Origin: Mycosarcoma maydis
Taxonomy: Eukaryota > Basidiomycota > Ustilaginomycetes > Ustilaginales
Direction of reading: 5' to 3'
Assembly (NCBI RefSeq): GCF_000328475.2
Contig: NC_026490.1
Location: 186,001 to 250,000, forward strand
Length of the DNA: 64,000 bases
A program made the position numbers and the translations under genes. Shown one piece after another: positions 54,686 through 64,000 of the stretch. Numbering within the stretch: position 1 is the stretch's first letter; the number at the start of each line of letters is the position of its first letter. Below the pieces are notes generated by a model. The model saw only the letters and a program-made list of their open reading frames with translations, ran no database searches and was not told the origin of the DNA.

Positions 54686-55980
54686 TTGCCGAGGCTTCCT
54701 TCCAGTCTCGTGTCTGAGAGGAAATGGGGGGATCTTACCGTAGCGCTTTCCTTCCTCCTGCGAGATGTTGGCTTTTTTAAGGTTTCGAGTTTTTCCTGTA
54801 ACACGGGACCGTCTTCGCATGTCGGGACTCGCGCCTGATGTTTCAAAAAGCTCGAAAACAGGAGACAAGAATCGTGAATGGCTCTGCGGCGCGCCGGTCA
54901 GGGTCCAGGTGAGCGTGGAGAGTCGGACAGGCAAGACTCACGACTCACGACTGATGCGGACATCATTCACAATTGGCGTGCACTTCACTTTAGCGTTGAA
55001 CACAAGCTCAGTGCCCTGCTCGTTCATCCACCCAGACACTTGCTGCATGCTTTGCAATCAGCGTCATTGAATTCGACCGCTCGCCAAGAAAGGCTCGCTG
55101 ATGTACAGGCGTTTGTCTGTGATCTCAAATCAAGTCAATCCCGCCGCACCGGTAGCGTGGCCAGCTGGCGGATTTACCGCGACAACACGAAGGGAGTTCG
55201 CCAGGTGATTTACGATTGTGAGTGCTCAGTCCAAGGCTTTGTGATCAACCAGAATGCTCCGGTGGCTAACAAGCCTGAGAGGGATTCTTAAGTCCTCATA
55301 CAGGCCTTACTGTGCATGGCTTGGCCGAACGTGGGCGTGAGAAAAACCGATTGCTGGACACTCGACAGCCCGTGCTGACATGCGTACAGTGTTCGCTCAA
55401 AGATTTGTTCATCGCAAGGTCAGCTTCAGCGCCTGCTCCGTCAGGCCGGGTGGAAGACAAGCCCGGTGAGGCCAATTTGGCGGCGCTAAGCGACAAGGCG
55501 AAGCTTCGGCAGGTCTGCAGTCTTGTTCTTAGCCGAAAGGTTCCAGTCACGACTGTCTCGAGAAAAAAGTTGGATAGATTGTCTGCTGCACGATTCCGCT
55601 CCGCGTTCAACTCCGAAGGAAGCATCGACTGTCTGTCTTCCAGTCGCAGCTTCTTGGTCAAAGCCTCCAAAGCATCCCAGACGAGCTCAGTTGACGGAGA
55701 AAGGACGGTCAAAGCTCGAAAAGCTCGATGCCCCACGGTCGAAGTTCCAAGGTGCACCCCTCTCGTCTCATGACCCTAAGCGCTGCTCTCACGCGGGGCC
55801 AAGATGTATAAAACTCCTCACGACCATCCGTGATTGCATACTTGGCTCCTTTGCGCGTCCTCCTTCTGTCCAAGTCGCCCGTACGCTTCCTCCAGTCCTC
55901 CACAGCATCTTCTTTCAGCTGGACGTCGGCTTCAGAACACTCCTTCCACGGTAGTCGTGCTACTCGACACGATTACGACG

Positions 55981-58900
55981 ATGTCAACCATGACCACAGA
56001 CAAGTTGGCGCAGGTACGTCCTCACCAAAGTTTTGCTCTCTTCCCGAATGCCTTTGCTACTGTCCGTTCAATGCTCAAATTGCATTTTGACCGTGGGATT
56101 CTATCTCTTGCTTTTCGCTCTTTTTGCAGATGAAATTGTTCGTCCAGGACAAGGTATCTCAGACCACCGATGCGGCAGGTCTTTCCGCTACTGACGGGCA
56201 CAAAAAGGCGCAAAACACCTTGAAGTACGCTCAGCAAAAGACTTCGTCGGCAGCCACTTCGTCGGTCGAGGCGTTGCAGAGCTTGGTGGACCAGCTCAAC
56301 CGCAGCAGGATCGTTAACGATGTCAAGCTGCTCGGTCAAGCGCCCAACCTACTCGTGTCTGGTCTCACGGGCGGAGGTTTAGATGACCGAAAGCTCCTGC
56401 TCGAGCAGATTGTCACTCTGCTCGCCAGCATGCCCGTCTCTTCTAATATCAGCCGAACTCTATCAGACACCTTGATCAAGATCATTTGGGGCGATCTGCC
56501 ACATCCAGCCGTCTCCTTCATGGGTTCCGAGCATCGCTTTCGACGCCCCGATGGCTCTGACAACAATGTCATGAGTCCCAAGCTCGGTGCATCAGGCCAG
56601 CCCTACTCGCGCAACGTCCAGCGCATGCAGCCGCAGCAGGTCAACCTACCAGACCCCGGCACTGTTTACGACCTCCTCCTAGCACGAGACAGCTTTGAAC
56701 CTCACCCGACTGGCATCAGCTCACTGCTGTTCAACTTTGCCAACATTATCATTCACGACATCTTTTCCACCACCCGACAGCCAGGCGCACATTCGGCGTA
56801 CAACGAGCACTCATCTTATCTCGACTTGCAGGTGGTCTACGGTGCCAATCAAGAAGAGCAAAGGCGTGTGCGCACGGGCACGCTCGGCCTTCTCAAGGCT
56901 GATGCCGTCGGCGACTGGCGTATGGCCATGATGCCGCCCGCAACGGCCGCACTCGCAGTGCTGTTCAGTCGTAACCACAACTTCATCGCCAAGCGCCTCT
57001 ACGAGGTCAATGAAAACCACCGTTTTGACGATCTCGAAGGTGAGCCGCTTGATGAGGAGCTGTTTGGCATTGCACGTCTGGTCAACTGCGGCCTCTTCCT
57101 GCATATTATCCTACGTGACTATATTCCAGTCATTCTCAACACCAACGACTCGGAATGGTTTGTCGACCCCTTGAACGTGATCAAGGGTGTCGGCGGACCA
57201 GGTGCTCTTGAACGTGGCATTGGTAATTCCGTCGCTGCCGAGTTCTCGATTCTCTACCGATGGCACGCAGCTGTGTCGCAGAACGACGAAAAGTGGATGA
57301 ACGACTTCCTCGAATCTCAGTTTCCCGGCAAGAGACCTGAAGATGTGGGTCCCAGAGAGTTCGTCGAAGCAGCCGCGGGCCTCAAGGTCTCTTTCCTTGA
57401 CACGGATCCGAGCGAGTGGAACCTTCATGGCTGGGAGCGCGACGCCCAGGGCAAGTTCGACGATGGATTGCTAGCACAGGTCATCAAGGATGCCGTGTCG
57501 GACGTGGCTGCAGCTTTCCGTGCTCGTGGACATCCCAGCTGGTTCCGTCCCATCGAAATCCTCGGCATGATCACGGCTCGCAAGGATTGGGCTATGTGCA
57601 CCATGAACGAGTTCCGACACTTTTTGGGCCTCAAGACCTATTCTTCGTTCAGCGAGTGGAATCCTGATCCCAGAATTTCGAAGGCAGCGGAGATGCTCTA
57701 CGGCGACATTGACAATCTCGAGCTCTATCCTGGCCTGATGGCGGAAGAGGCCAAGCCCAGTATCCCTGGAAGTGGTCTCTGCCCCGGTTACACCATCTCG
57801 CGAGGAATTCTCAGCGACGCTGCTGCCCTGACCCGCGGCGACCGCTTCTACACGAACGACTTTTCGACGTCCAATCTGACGAGCGCCGGCTATGAGTACT
57901 GCACCACACCTCAGCCTGGCAGTCACGGCATGATGGGCAAGCTCATCATGGCTACGCTACCTGGTCAGTTCCCGTACAACTCGATCTATGCGCTCTACCC
58001 CTTCCGCGTGCCCGAGAAGACCATCGAAATGCTCAAGGGCAAGCGTGTGATCGAGCACTACGACACAGCTTACCCTGCGCCTGCTCGCCGATGGTACGCC
58101 ATTGAATCGTATTCAGCGAGCAAGGACATTCTGGAAGACAGCCGATACTTTACTGCGCTGCCACCCATGTCGTATGACGAGAGCCTGATGTCCTCGGCGC
58201 TAGCCTCAATCCCACGTTGGCAAGATGAAGTGACGGACTTCTACAGCATCAACACCCTCAATGTGATGAAGAATCGAAGCGTCTCGTTTTCGCCTACGGG
58301 TCGTCAGCGCATCGTTGATCTGCTCGAGGTTGTCAACACGGTCTCGGCTCAGTTCACGTCGAAGCTCTTTGCGCTGCCCACGCCTGGCAGTCATGGCCTG
58401 CATCTCGGCATGTCGCCCGATGAGCTCTCCTCGGCACTTGCCAAGCCTCTCGCCTACGCCATGTATGGCTCGTTTGACTTCCAGGGTCATCAGACATGGC
58501 AGCTCGAGGAGGAGTCCGAAGCTTGCACGCGTCGTCTCAAGACGCTTCTTTGGGCACGTCTTCACACGGTGGACGGCATTCTGTCGCCCGTGTTTGCTCT
58601 TGTGCAGAACATATCAAACATTGTCGGTGGCCCCGGCAACCTTGCTGCTAACGGCATGGCTAGGCACTTCTACCACACGATCTTTGCTTCAGGAAAGAGC
58701 AACGACGAGCTCGTCAAAGACTGCCTGCACATGATGGTGTCGCTGACGGCAACGCACTCGCTTGTACTCATGCAGGCGTTTAAATGGTTCTTCCAGGAGG
58801 AGAATGCCGAGCACCTTTCGGTCATGTACCAGCTGGCCCAGAAGAACGACCCTGTCTCAAATGCTGAGCTGCGCCACCGCATTATGGAGGCTTACCGACT

Positions 58901-59321
58901 CAACAGCATCACCCCGCCGCAAGCCAAGTTTGCGCTCCAGGCGGTGGCTCTCCCCGACGTGGTCGCAAACAAGGTGTACGTGCAAGTGGGCGACGGCGTT
59001 TACATTTCCCCTTCGGCTCTGTACCGCGATCCAAAGCTATCGAACGATCCCGAGCGTTTTAACCCGAGCAGCAAGGCGCCCGTCCGTCTTGGTCTCGGCG
59101 ATGCACCCAGCCAGTCGATTCTCGAAATTGCCCTTCCTGCCATTGCTAAGCAGTTCTTCAAGCACAACGGTCTTCGCTTGGCTCCTGCTGGTCCACCTCC
59201 TGTTGTCAACGATGCGGGTCCGACTCCCAACCAGAAGTTGCCCTACTTTATCAGTAACCATGGCGCCGAGTACCCGCTTCCCATTGACACCTCTATGCAC
59301 GTCATCTACGAGGCCCGCTGA
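55981..59321 (+). CDS. ssp1: Ssp1/Ppo-like fatty-acid dioxygenase with defective P450 domain
   Basis: This is a fungal heme dioxygenase of the linoleate diol synthase / Ppo group; the closest known smut protein is U. maydis Ssp1, abundant in teliospores. Exon 1 is 55981-56013 (MSTMTTDKLAQ); exon 2 is 56130-59321; the join gives 1074 residues with GTACGT donor and CAG acceptor. Exon 2 also begins with ATG, so a start there (1063 residues) is possible. The peroxidase half has the distal heme His in IIIHDIFSTTR (near residue 219) and the proximal His with catalytic Tyr in EFSILYRWHAAVS (near 386). The C-terminal P450-like half reaches LGLGDAPSQSILEIALPAI near residue 995, where a heme-binding P450 would have Cys; here it is Ser. 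Dioxygenation without hydroperoxide isomerisation is the inferred activity. The symbol rests on recall of Ssp1. Confidence 0.83.
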
Positions 59322-59633
59322 AGGGCGAACGCGTTTGACTGACCTGCAGCTCCAAAGACGAACCACATGTCTGTCGACGGTGACTTGTCTATGTTTGTCC
59401 CCTGTCTCTGATCTCGTCAAAGTTGTTAGCTTTCACTCTTGTACGTACTGTCCTGTCCTCTGTCCGCTCATGTCAATGGTGAATGCACTATTCTCACTTG
59501 TCCTATCGTCACGACACAAGCATATCGTTGTTTGTCGAAGTGAAGAATGAAGATTAGGGTATAATGATTGAATGCATACACGAGAGAAGACGGCCGCTGG
59601 CCCAGGTGATGCAAAGGACTGGAAGATGATTTT
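59322..59633. other. Convergent 3' flanks of dioxygenase and ZNHIT2 genes
   Basis: 312 bp with nothing beyond presumed 3' untranslated sequence. Confidence 0.6.
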
Positions 59634-61448
59634 TTAATTGATGCTGAGTATCATGGGCGTTGGCGCAGCTTTCTTGTCGATCAGATTGACGGCTGTTGCG
59701 ATCTTGTCTGCTTGGTTCGACGCATGGATGCAATTGCGCAAATCCTGAATAGAGTCTTGCAGCTGAGCGGTCAGGGTGGAACTTGCTCTTGGCATTTGTA
59801 TGTGATCGCCTTTGATGACGCTACAAAGGTAGAAGCAGAGTTTACGCTGCGCGAGCTTGATCTGCTTTGACTTGATGCGTGTTATTGACGATATGGACGA
59901 TGGGGCTGTTAAGGTGGATGGCAGATGATTGAGGAACGAATGGATGTCTGCAACCGCATTGAGCAGAAGCGGGATTTGTGCAGCCGAGAATGCTTGCTGT
60001 GGCGACAGCGAGGCGAGCTTGGATGCTATGCGGTATTTCGGCTCGACTTGGTGCACTTGTGCAAACGTGGGAACAAGCGGATCGCGCGTCATGATCTTTG
60101 CGAGATCTTGCAACAGCTGCAGAGATATGGCGTCAACACCGCCATGGCCGACATCTGATTCGAGCGATAGCCTGGAGAGAAGCCACATTGATGAATCAGC
60201 GAGCGAGCTAAGAACCAGTTTGGAGTGATCGCTGTGGGCACCTGCGATGACGTTGGTGCTGAAAGGTGCCAGTGGAGCAAACAGGAAGGGGACAAGACTA
60301 CTGAGCTTGTCAAAAGCCTGTTCGGCTGTCGCAAGCTTGTCATCCATGGTCGACGCATTGGATTCTGTGGCAGATGATGCGGGGGTACGACCTGGTCGAT
60401 AGCTGATCGGTGCATCGGGCTCCAGTGGCGGTGGCTCCTCATCGTCGTCTTGCTGCCAACGTTGCGGCTCAAATTTGGATGCGGGGTCACGGAACGACAC
60501 TGGGCTCGACGAAGCCAGAGATTGACCCTCGACGGTCTTGTGTTCTGAAGTAAGCTCTGACAAGCTTACAATGTCCATTTTTCTGAGAGTATAGGTGTAT
60601 GCCATGAGAACGGCGCACAAATTGTATACGAGATCGACCGACGGAGAGCCAAGCCGTTCAGCCGAAAGGCCTCTTTCGAGTAAGTGTATGAAGGCAGTAA
60701 GCTGTTCTGATGGCCTGCCGAGAAAAGGTGGGATAGTCTCGGGCTTTTCAAACCAAGGAATGGATTGCCACTCTCGTCTGACATTTAGCTGTTGCGGGAT
60801 GCCTTCTGATGCCGACTGCGATGCGACCAGAACACCTTGTGGCGTTGATGAAGCCGTTTCGGTTCGCGCATGTCGTTCGGCTTTGCGGTCAAGTCGTTGC
60901 ATCAATGATGCCGTCGATTGTGGGTTCTTGACTGCCTCCAGAAAGGTTTGTCTCTCTTTCGGCGTTAGCATGGCGAGCAGTGTATCTGTCGAAGCGGCTT
61001 CGATCTGCTCGGCGGTAATATTGGCTCGTACATCTGCAGCCGTCTCGTCATGTTCGTGTTCCTCGTCACTATCGAGTTCGTCCTCGCACAAGTGCTCTTG
61101 TATTTCTCTAGCTTCCTTCTCGTTTTTTTCCAGCCGCGCCAGGATATCGACGACCTTGGATCGATCCTTCTCTTCAGCTAGGAAGTGACTCGATCCCGAC
61201 ACACGACTTATCTCCGTCGAGCTGAATGAAGCGGAACATTCTTGATGCTCGCTTCTACGGAAGCAGACTAAAGAGCAGAATGGGGTGTTGCACCTGGGAC
61301 AATTGTACGAGGCAGGCTTTGCGTAGCAGATGTTGCACAAGCGGGCTGGGGTTGAAGTGGTGGATGAGGGAGTTGGGAGCAGATTCTGTGCGCGTGCCTT
61401 GTCTCGCCGGACGGTACACGAGATGTCGAGGAGATCGGAAAGAGACAT
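59634..61448 (-). CDS. ZNHIT2: HIT zinc finger protein, ZNHIT2-type
   Basis: ZNHIT2 links the R2TP chaperone to assembly of snRNPs and polymerases. The start is ATG 61448 (MSLSDLLDISCTVRRDKAR), 604 residues; the frame stays open 114 codons further upstream but only to TTG and through motif-like sequence. The HIT finger lies near residues 37-70: CNICYAKPASYNCPRCNTPF then CSLVCFRRSEHQEC. A charged region with a run of Glu and Asp follows. Family blocks after it are LLAMLTPKERQTFLEAV, WQSIPWFEKPETIPPFLGRP and DLVYNLCAVLMAYTYTLRKM, placed as in ZNHIT2, whose members have a PW-rich block and a LFAYAHTLAL-type helix. No intron is seen. It faces GAR1 across 643 bp. Confidence 0.78.
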   Translation of the reverse strand: MSLSDLLDISCTVRRDKARAQNLLPTPSSTTSTPARLCNICYAKPASYNCPRCNTPFCSLVCFRRSEHQECSASFSSTEISRVSGSSHFLAEEKDRSKVVDILARLEKNEKEAREIQEHLCEDELDSDEEHEHDETAADVRANITAEQIEAASTDTLLAMLTPKERQTFLEAVKNPQSTASLMQRLDRKAERHARTETASSTPQGVLVASQSASEGIPQQLNVRREWQSIPWFEKPETIPPFLGRPSEQLTAFIHLLERGLSAERLGSPSVDLVYNLCAVLMAYTYTLRKMDIVSLSELTSEHKTVEGQSLASSSPVSFRDPASKFEPQRWQQDDDEEPPPLEPDAPISYRPGRTPASSATESNASTMDDKLATAEQAFDKLSSLVPFLFAPLAPFSTNVIAGAHSDHSKLVLSSLADSSMWLLSRLSLESDVGHGGVDAISLQLLQDLAKIMTRDPLVPTFAQVHQVEPKYRIASKLASLSPQQAFSAAQIPLLLNAVADIHSFLNHLPSTLTAPSSISSITRIKSKQIKLAQRKLCFYLCSVIKGDHIQMPRASSTLTAQLQDSIQDLRNCIHASNQADKIATAVNLIDKKAAPTPMILSIN

Positions 61449-62091
61449 GCTTGCGAGCTGTCTCAGCGCGATGAGTTGAGATTGGGGATGAGTTTGGCCA
61501 TCGTCGATGGGCTTTCGGAGAAGGCTGGTGTGAGTCGTGAGTGCTGAGCAGCTAATGACCAGAAGCAACTCAAAGGCCGTCAAAGAGTTGGACCCTACTT
61601 TCTTAATTCGAGCTGAGTGGAGCAAGCTATTCTCGTGCGATATGTTACACTCGTGACTTGTGACTTGGTCGGCTCCGCACTTTGAAGGTGGATTTTGGAT
61701 TTTTTTTTCCCCACGCCCAGTCACGAGTCGTGAGTATGCGTGCTTGCGGCACTGACGACAGGTTCTGATGTTAACACGTCGTTTCGCCAATTGTAAGTTT
61801 AGGAAGAAGTGTCACCCAAAGCGAAATTTTTGACTTTTTCTCGTTCTTGATATTTTGCAGCCAGGAAACGAGCGCATCAACGCTTTTCGCTAACGTCGAC
61901 AGAAGCTTGCTCACCATCATCACCCTCTTACCTCTGCTTACTCGACGCCGTTCTCGACCTCGAACACGGCCCAGAACGCATCACGGATTGACGCTGCGTT
62001 CCTCGGATCGATCGCTGATTTCCCGGCTCAAAGCTTCGATTTGCAAGGACCATCTACTTGACATTACACACGTATACACTGATTGATTAGC
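61449..62091. promoter_or_regulatory. Divergent promoter between ZNHIT2 and GAR1
   Basis: 643 bp. Motif copies linked by G or in inverted pairs lie near 61536-61541 and 61722-61735 (TCACGA, G, TCGTGA). The half nearer GAR1 has pyrimidine-rich sequence. No gene seen. Confidence 0.5.
61722..61734. repeat. Perfect 13-bp inverted motif pair, G centre
   Basis: TCACGA, one G, TCGTGA. The centre base differs from the pairs at 4050 (T) and 9532 (A), while both hexamers are unchanged. The position is accurate to within a base or two. Confidence 0.85.
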
Positions 62092-62915
62092 ATGTCGTTC
62101 CGTGGAGGAGGACGTGGAGGCGGAGACCGTGGTGGACGCGGCGGCTTCTCTTCTCGAGGCGGACGTGGTGGCTTTGGCGGTGGCGGACGTGGCGGCTACG
62201 CTAACGCTGGCCCTCCCGAGACAGTGCAGCCCATGGGAAGCTTTATGCATGCTGTTGAGGGCGAGATGCTCTGCCAGTCAACCGATGCCAAGCACGTCCC
62301 ATACTTTAACGCCCCCATCTAGTACGTTTTTACGACACTGTTGCTCGCTTCAGCTTGTACTGAAGGATGCTCGTTCTGCGTTTCGTGAGATTCTTGTTCT
62401 GCGAGTGTCGTCATGCTGACTCCTCTTTCCTGCTTGCTTGCACTCTTGACTTTCTCGACAGCCTGGAAAACAAATCGCAGATTGGAAAAGTGGACGAAAT
62501 CCTCGGCCCGATCAACGAAGTGTTCTTCACAGTGAAGATGGATCCGGGCATGGTTGCGACATCCTTCAAGGCCGACGACAAGGTGTACATTTCCGGCGAC
62601 AAGCTGTTGCCGATCGAGCGGTTCCTGCCCAAACCAAAGTCGTTGACAAAAGCACCAAAGAAGAAGGGAGGAGCACGAGGTGGTGCTGCTGGTGGAAGGG
62701 GTGGATTTGGCGGCGGACGTGGTGCACCAAGAGGTCGTGGTGGGTTCGGTGGTGGACGCGGTGGCGCAAGGGGCGGCGGATTCGGCGCTCCACGCGGCGG
62801 TGGACGAGGCGCATTCGGCGGTGGACGAGGCGGTGCATTCAGCGGTGGACGCGGTGGAGCCGCAGGTGCAAGGGGTGGTTTCGGTGGTCGTGGTCGCGGT
62901 CGTGGAGGCTACTGA
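62092..62915 (+). CDS. GAR1: H/ACA snoRNP protein Gar1
   Basis: Gar1 is a core protein of H/ACA ribonucleoproteins that pseudouridylate rRNA and snRNA. Exons 62092-62321 and 62462-62915 join to 227 residues with GTACGT donor, CAG acceptor and a GCTGAC branch-like site. The start ATG 62092 gives [19 protein letters not shown]; the three codons before it start with TTG. A first RGG-rich arm (1-38) leads to the conserved beta-barrel core, with the blocks [40 protein letters not shown] and [21 protein letters not shown] second, longer RGG arm fills the C-terminus. This double-RGG plan is the normal Gar1 design. Intron 1 falls inside the core (TA then C of Tyr). Confidence 0.95.
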
Positions 62916-63220
62916 GCTGTTGGAGCTTTGCCCAACGTCAACTCTCGAGCGCTTGTACCTCCTCTTTCTGACCACTTGTGTCTTTTCTTCCCTTCTTGAT
63001 TCTGTGTATTTGTGTTAGTATTGCTCGGCCATCATTCGTTTGTTTTTTCGTCTATCCATCAGAGCCCGATCTTGTCATCAACACGACCGTGCCACCTCTC
63101 GTTCTCTTCACAGTCACGGCTCAAAAGCTCAGATGAGACGTGCTCCAGCCATCAGGCGAACTGCTAGGTATGTCACGCCAACATTACACTTTGCGACTGC
63201 GCTTGTCAAGGACCTCGAAT
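62916..63220. other. Convergent 3' flanks of GAR1 and OPT genes
   Basis: 305 bp, T-rich, no gene seen. Confidence 0.6.
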
Positions 63221-64000
63221 CTATTTGCTAGGTTTACAATGTTCAGCATCCTGAAGCGGATTGGCTGCCCAATGTGGCACGGGTGCATACTTGAGCAAGC
63301 TGATAGTGAGCACAAAGATGGTGAGCGCATTGACGCTGCTCCCAGCATCCAGTGCAGCTGACAAGACGTAGTTGAACTTTTCGAACCATACCGGGTGTTT
63401 CTCGCGCAAGTGCTTTTGCGACAACCAGGAGAAAAAGAACCCGGTCATGATGACGTTGGTCGGAACGGCGGGTGGCAAAGCGGCCGAATGCAGGATGATC
63501 GGAAAGGCCACTTTTGGCAACCATTTCAGCTTGTACCTCCTGTGCAAGAAGTAAGGGATCAGAGGCAAAAGTGCACCAAACAGGAATCCAGAATACAGCT
63601 TACGATAATCGCCAGAGAAGAACTCGGCAGGACCCACGAGACCCCAGATGACGGAAGCGGAGAAGAAGATGTGCACTTTCCTTCCATCCCACTGCCCCGA
63701 CGGATCTTCCACCGTACCATCCAAAAAGGCACGATAACCCGAAGCAGGATCGAGCACAATGTTGACAACGGTCAAATTGACCACACAGCCAATCATGGTC
63801 CCCCACAATTGGGCGACAAACATGTGCTTAGGAGGGATTTTAATGTAATGTCCAAGCTTGAGATCATTCACCAGATCGAGCGCCTGGTTCAGCGACATAT
63901 ACGCCATGGTCTTGAACAGGATGTTGCCGATAGGATTGCCCGGCATAATGTATCCGATGACGAATTCAGAAATGATGTTGAGGCCCACACCAGTATCCGA
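63221..64000 (-). CDS. Oligopeptide transporter (OPT family), 5' part off the window
   Basis: This is the C-terminal third of a proton-coupled OPT transporter for small peptides. The frame is open to the right edge (it reads SDTGVGLNIISEFVIGYIMP) and stops at TAG 63221-63223; 259 codons are visible, against 700-900 residues for the family. Several hydrophobic segments are seen, including HMFVAQLWGTMIGCVVNLTV and LYSGFLFGALLPLIPYFLH. Typical OPT blocks are GLNIISEFVIGYIMPGNPIG, KTMAYMSLNQALDLVNDLKL, GHYIKIPPKHMF and LHSAALPPAVPTNVIMTGFFF. The C-terminus ends in AANPLQDAEHCKPSK. The apparent start at 63988 is a GTG inside the coding sequence, not a real start. Confidence 0.9.
   Translation of the reverse strand, partial: SDTGVGLNIISEFVIGYIMPGNPIGNILFKTMAYMSLNQALDLVNDLKLGHYIKIPPKHMFVAQLWGTMIGCVVNLTVVNIVLDPASGYRAFLDGTVEDPSGQWDGRKVHIFFSASVIWGLVGPAEFFSGDYRKLYSGFLFGALLPLIPYFLHRRYKLKWLPKVAFPIILHSAALPPAVPTNVIMTGFFFSWLSQKHLREKHPVWFEKFNYVLSAALDAGSSVNALTIFVLTISLLKYAPVPHWAANPLQDAEHCKPSK

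Larger units (their letters stand above)
53325..55980. other. Long divergent intergenic region between MMS2 and dioxygenase gene
   Basis: About 2.65 kb, the longest gene-free stretch in the window. It has the largest heptad array (53719-53773), a second cluster at 54655-54685, and single copies near 54872, 54942 and 54949. A 214-codon open frame at 53891-54532 has no ATG until near its end and no recognised domain. Overlapping open frames on both strands at 55296-55773 start only with GTG. No gene is called. Confidence 0.5.

Noticed and set aside
54878..55291. 137-codon ATG-led frame in the 53-56 kb intergenic region
   Set aside because: It also starts in a motif copy (TCGTGAATG) and shows no family resemblance.
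55296..55773. Overlapping 153-codon frames on both strands
   Set aside because: Both begin with GTG rather than ATG, and neither has a recognisable domain.

Overview
This window is nuclear DNA of a basidiomycete fungus, almost certainly a smut of the Ustilaginaceae (Ustilago, Sporisorium or a related genus). The gene content fits: a myosin V and an Ssp1-type fatty-acid dioxygenase like those of Ustilago maydis, an HsbA-type secreted protein, and compact genes with few introns. Introns I could close by frame start with GTAAGT, GTGAGT or a close variant and end in (T/C)AG, and many carry a CTGAC or CTGAT branch-site-like element shortly before the acceptor. I cannot name the species from sequence alone.

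Layout: 0-5.2 kb, proteasome ATPase Rpt5 (runs off the left edge), COP9 signalosome subunit 1 (broken by a 100-N gap) and exosome subunit Mtr3. 5.4-14 kb, a MscS-type channel with an EF hand, a Ctk2-like cyclin and a mitochondrial GHITM/TMBIM protein. 15-26 kb, an importin of the Kap123/importin-4 type (second 100-N gap) and myosin V. 27-31 kb, a two-ubiquitin/AN1 zinc finger fusion and a secreted HsbA protein. 31-36 kb, Nse1, then a gene-poor stretch with decayed coding fragments, then a small membrane protein. 36.7-47.5 kb, ribokinase, aspartate aminotransferase, THO subunit Hpr1, exon-junction protein Y14, proteasome lid subunit Rpn7 and adenine phosphoribosyltransferase. 48.8-53.3 kb, an unrecognised four-exon gene ending in a degenerate retropepsin-like domain, the permease chaperone Shr3 and the ubiquitin-conjugating variant Mms2. 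56-64 kb, the Ssp1-like dioxygenase, ZNHIT2, H/ACA protein Gar1 and an oligopeptide transporter that runs off the right edge.

Most genes are housekeeping. Two themes recur: ubiquitin and proteasome work (Rpt5, Rpn7, CSN1, Mms2, ubiquitin-AN1) and RNA processing or export (Mtr3, Ctk2, Hpr1, Y14, ZNHIT2, Gar1). I see no operon-like logic, but the Hpr1/Y14 head-to-head pair shares a promoter of only about 250 bp.

The most striking non-coding signal is a dispersed heptad motif found in almost every long intergenic stretch. Hexamers TCGTGA, or the reverse complement TCACGA, are spaced by exactly one base, in runs of two to eight units, often switching orientation to make perfect inverted repeats. 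I could not check whether it has been described. No tRNA, rRNA, CRISPR array or intact transposon was recognised. Supplied reading frames often begin at GTG or TTG; starts here were moved to ATG, and joined exons were checked by frame arithmetic.
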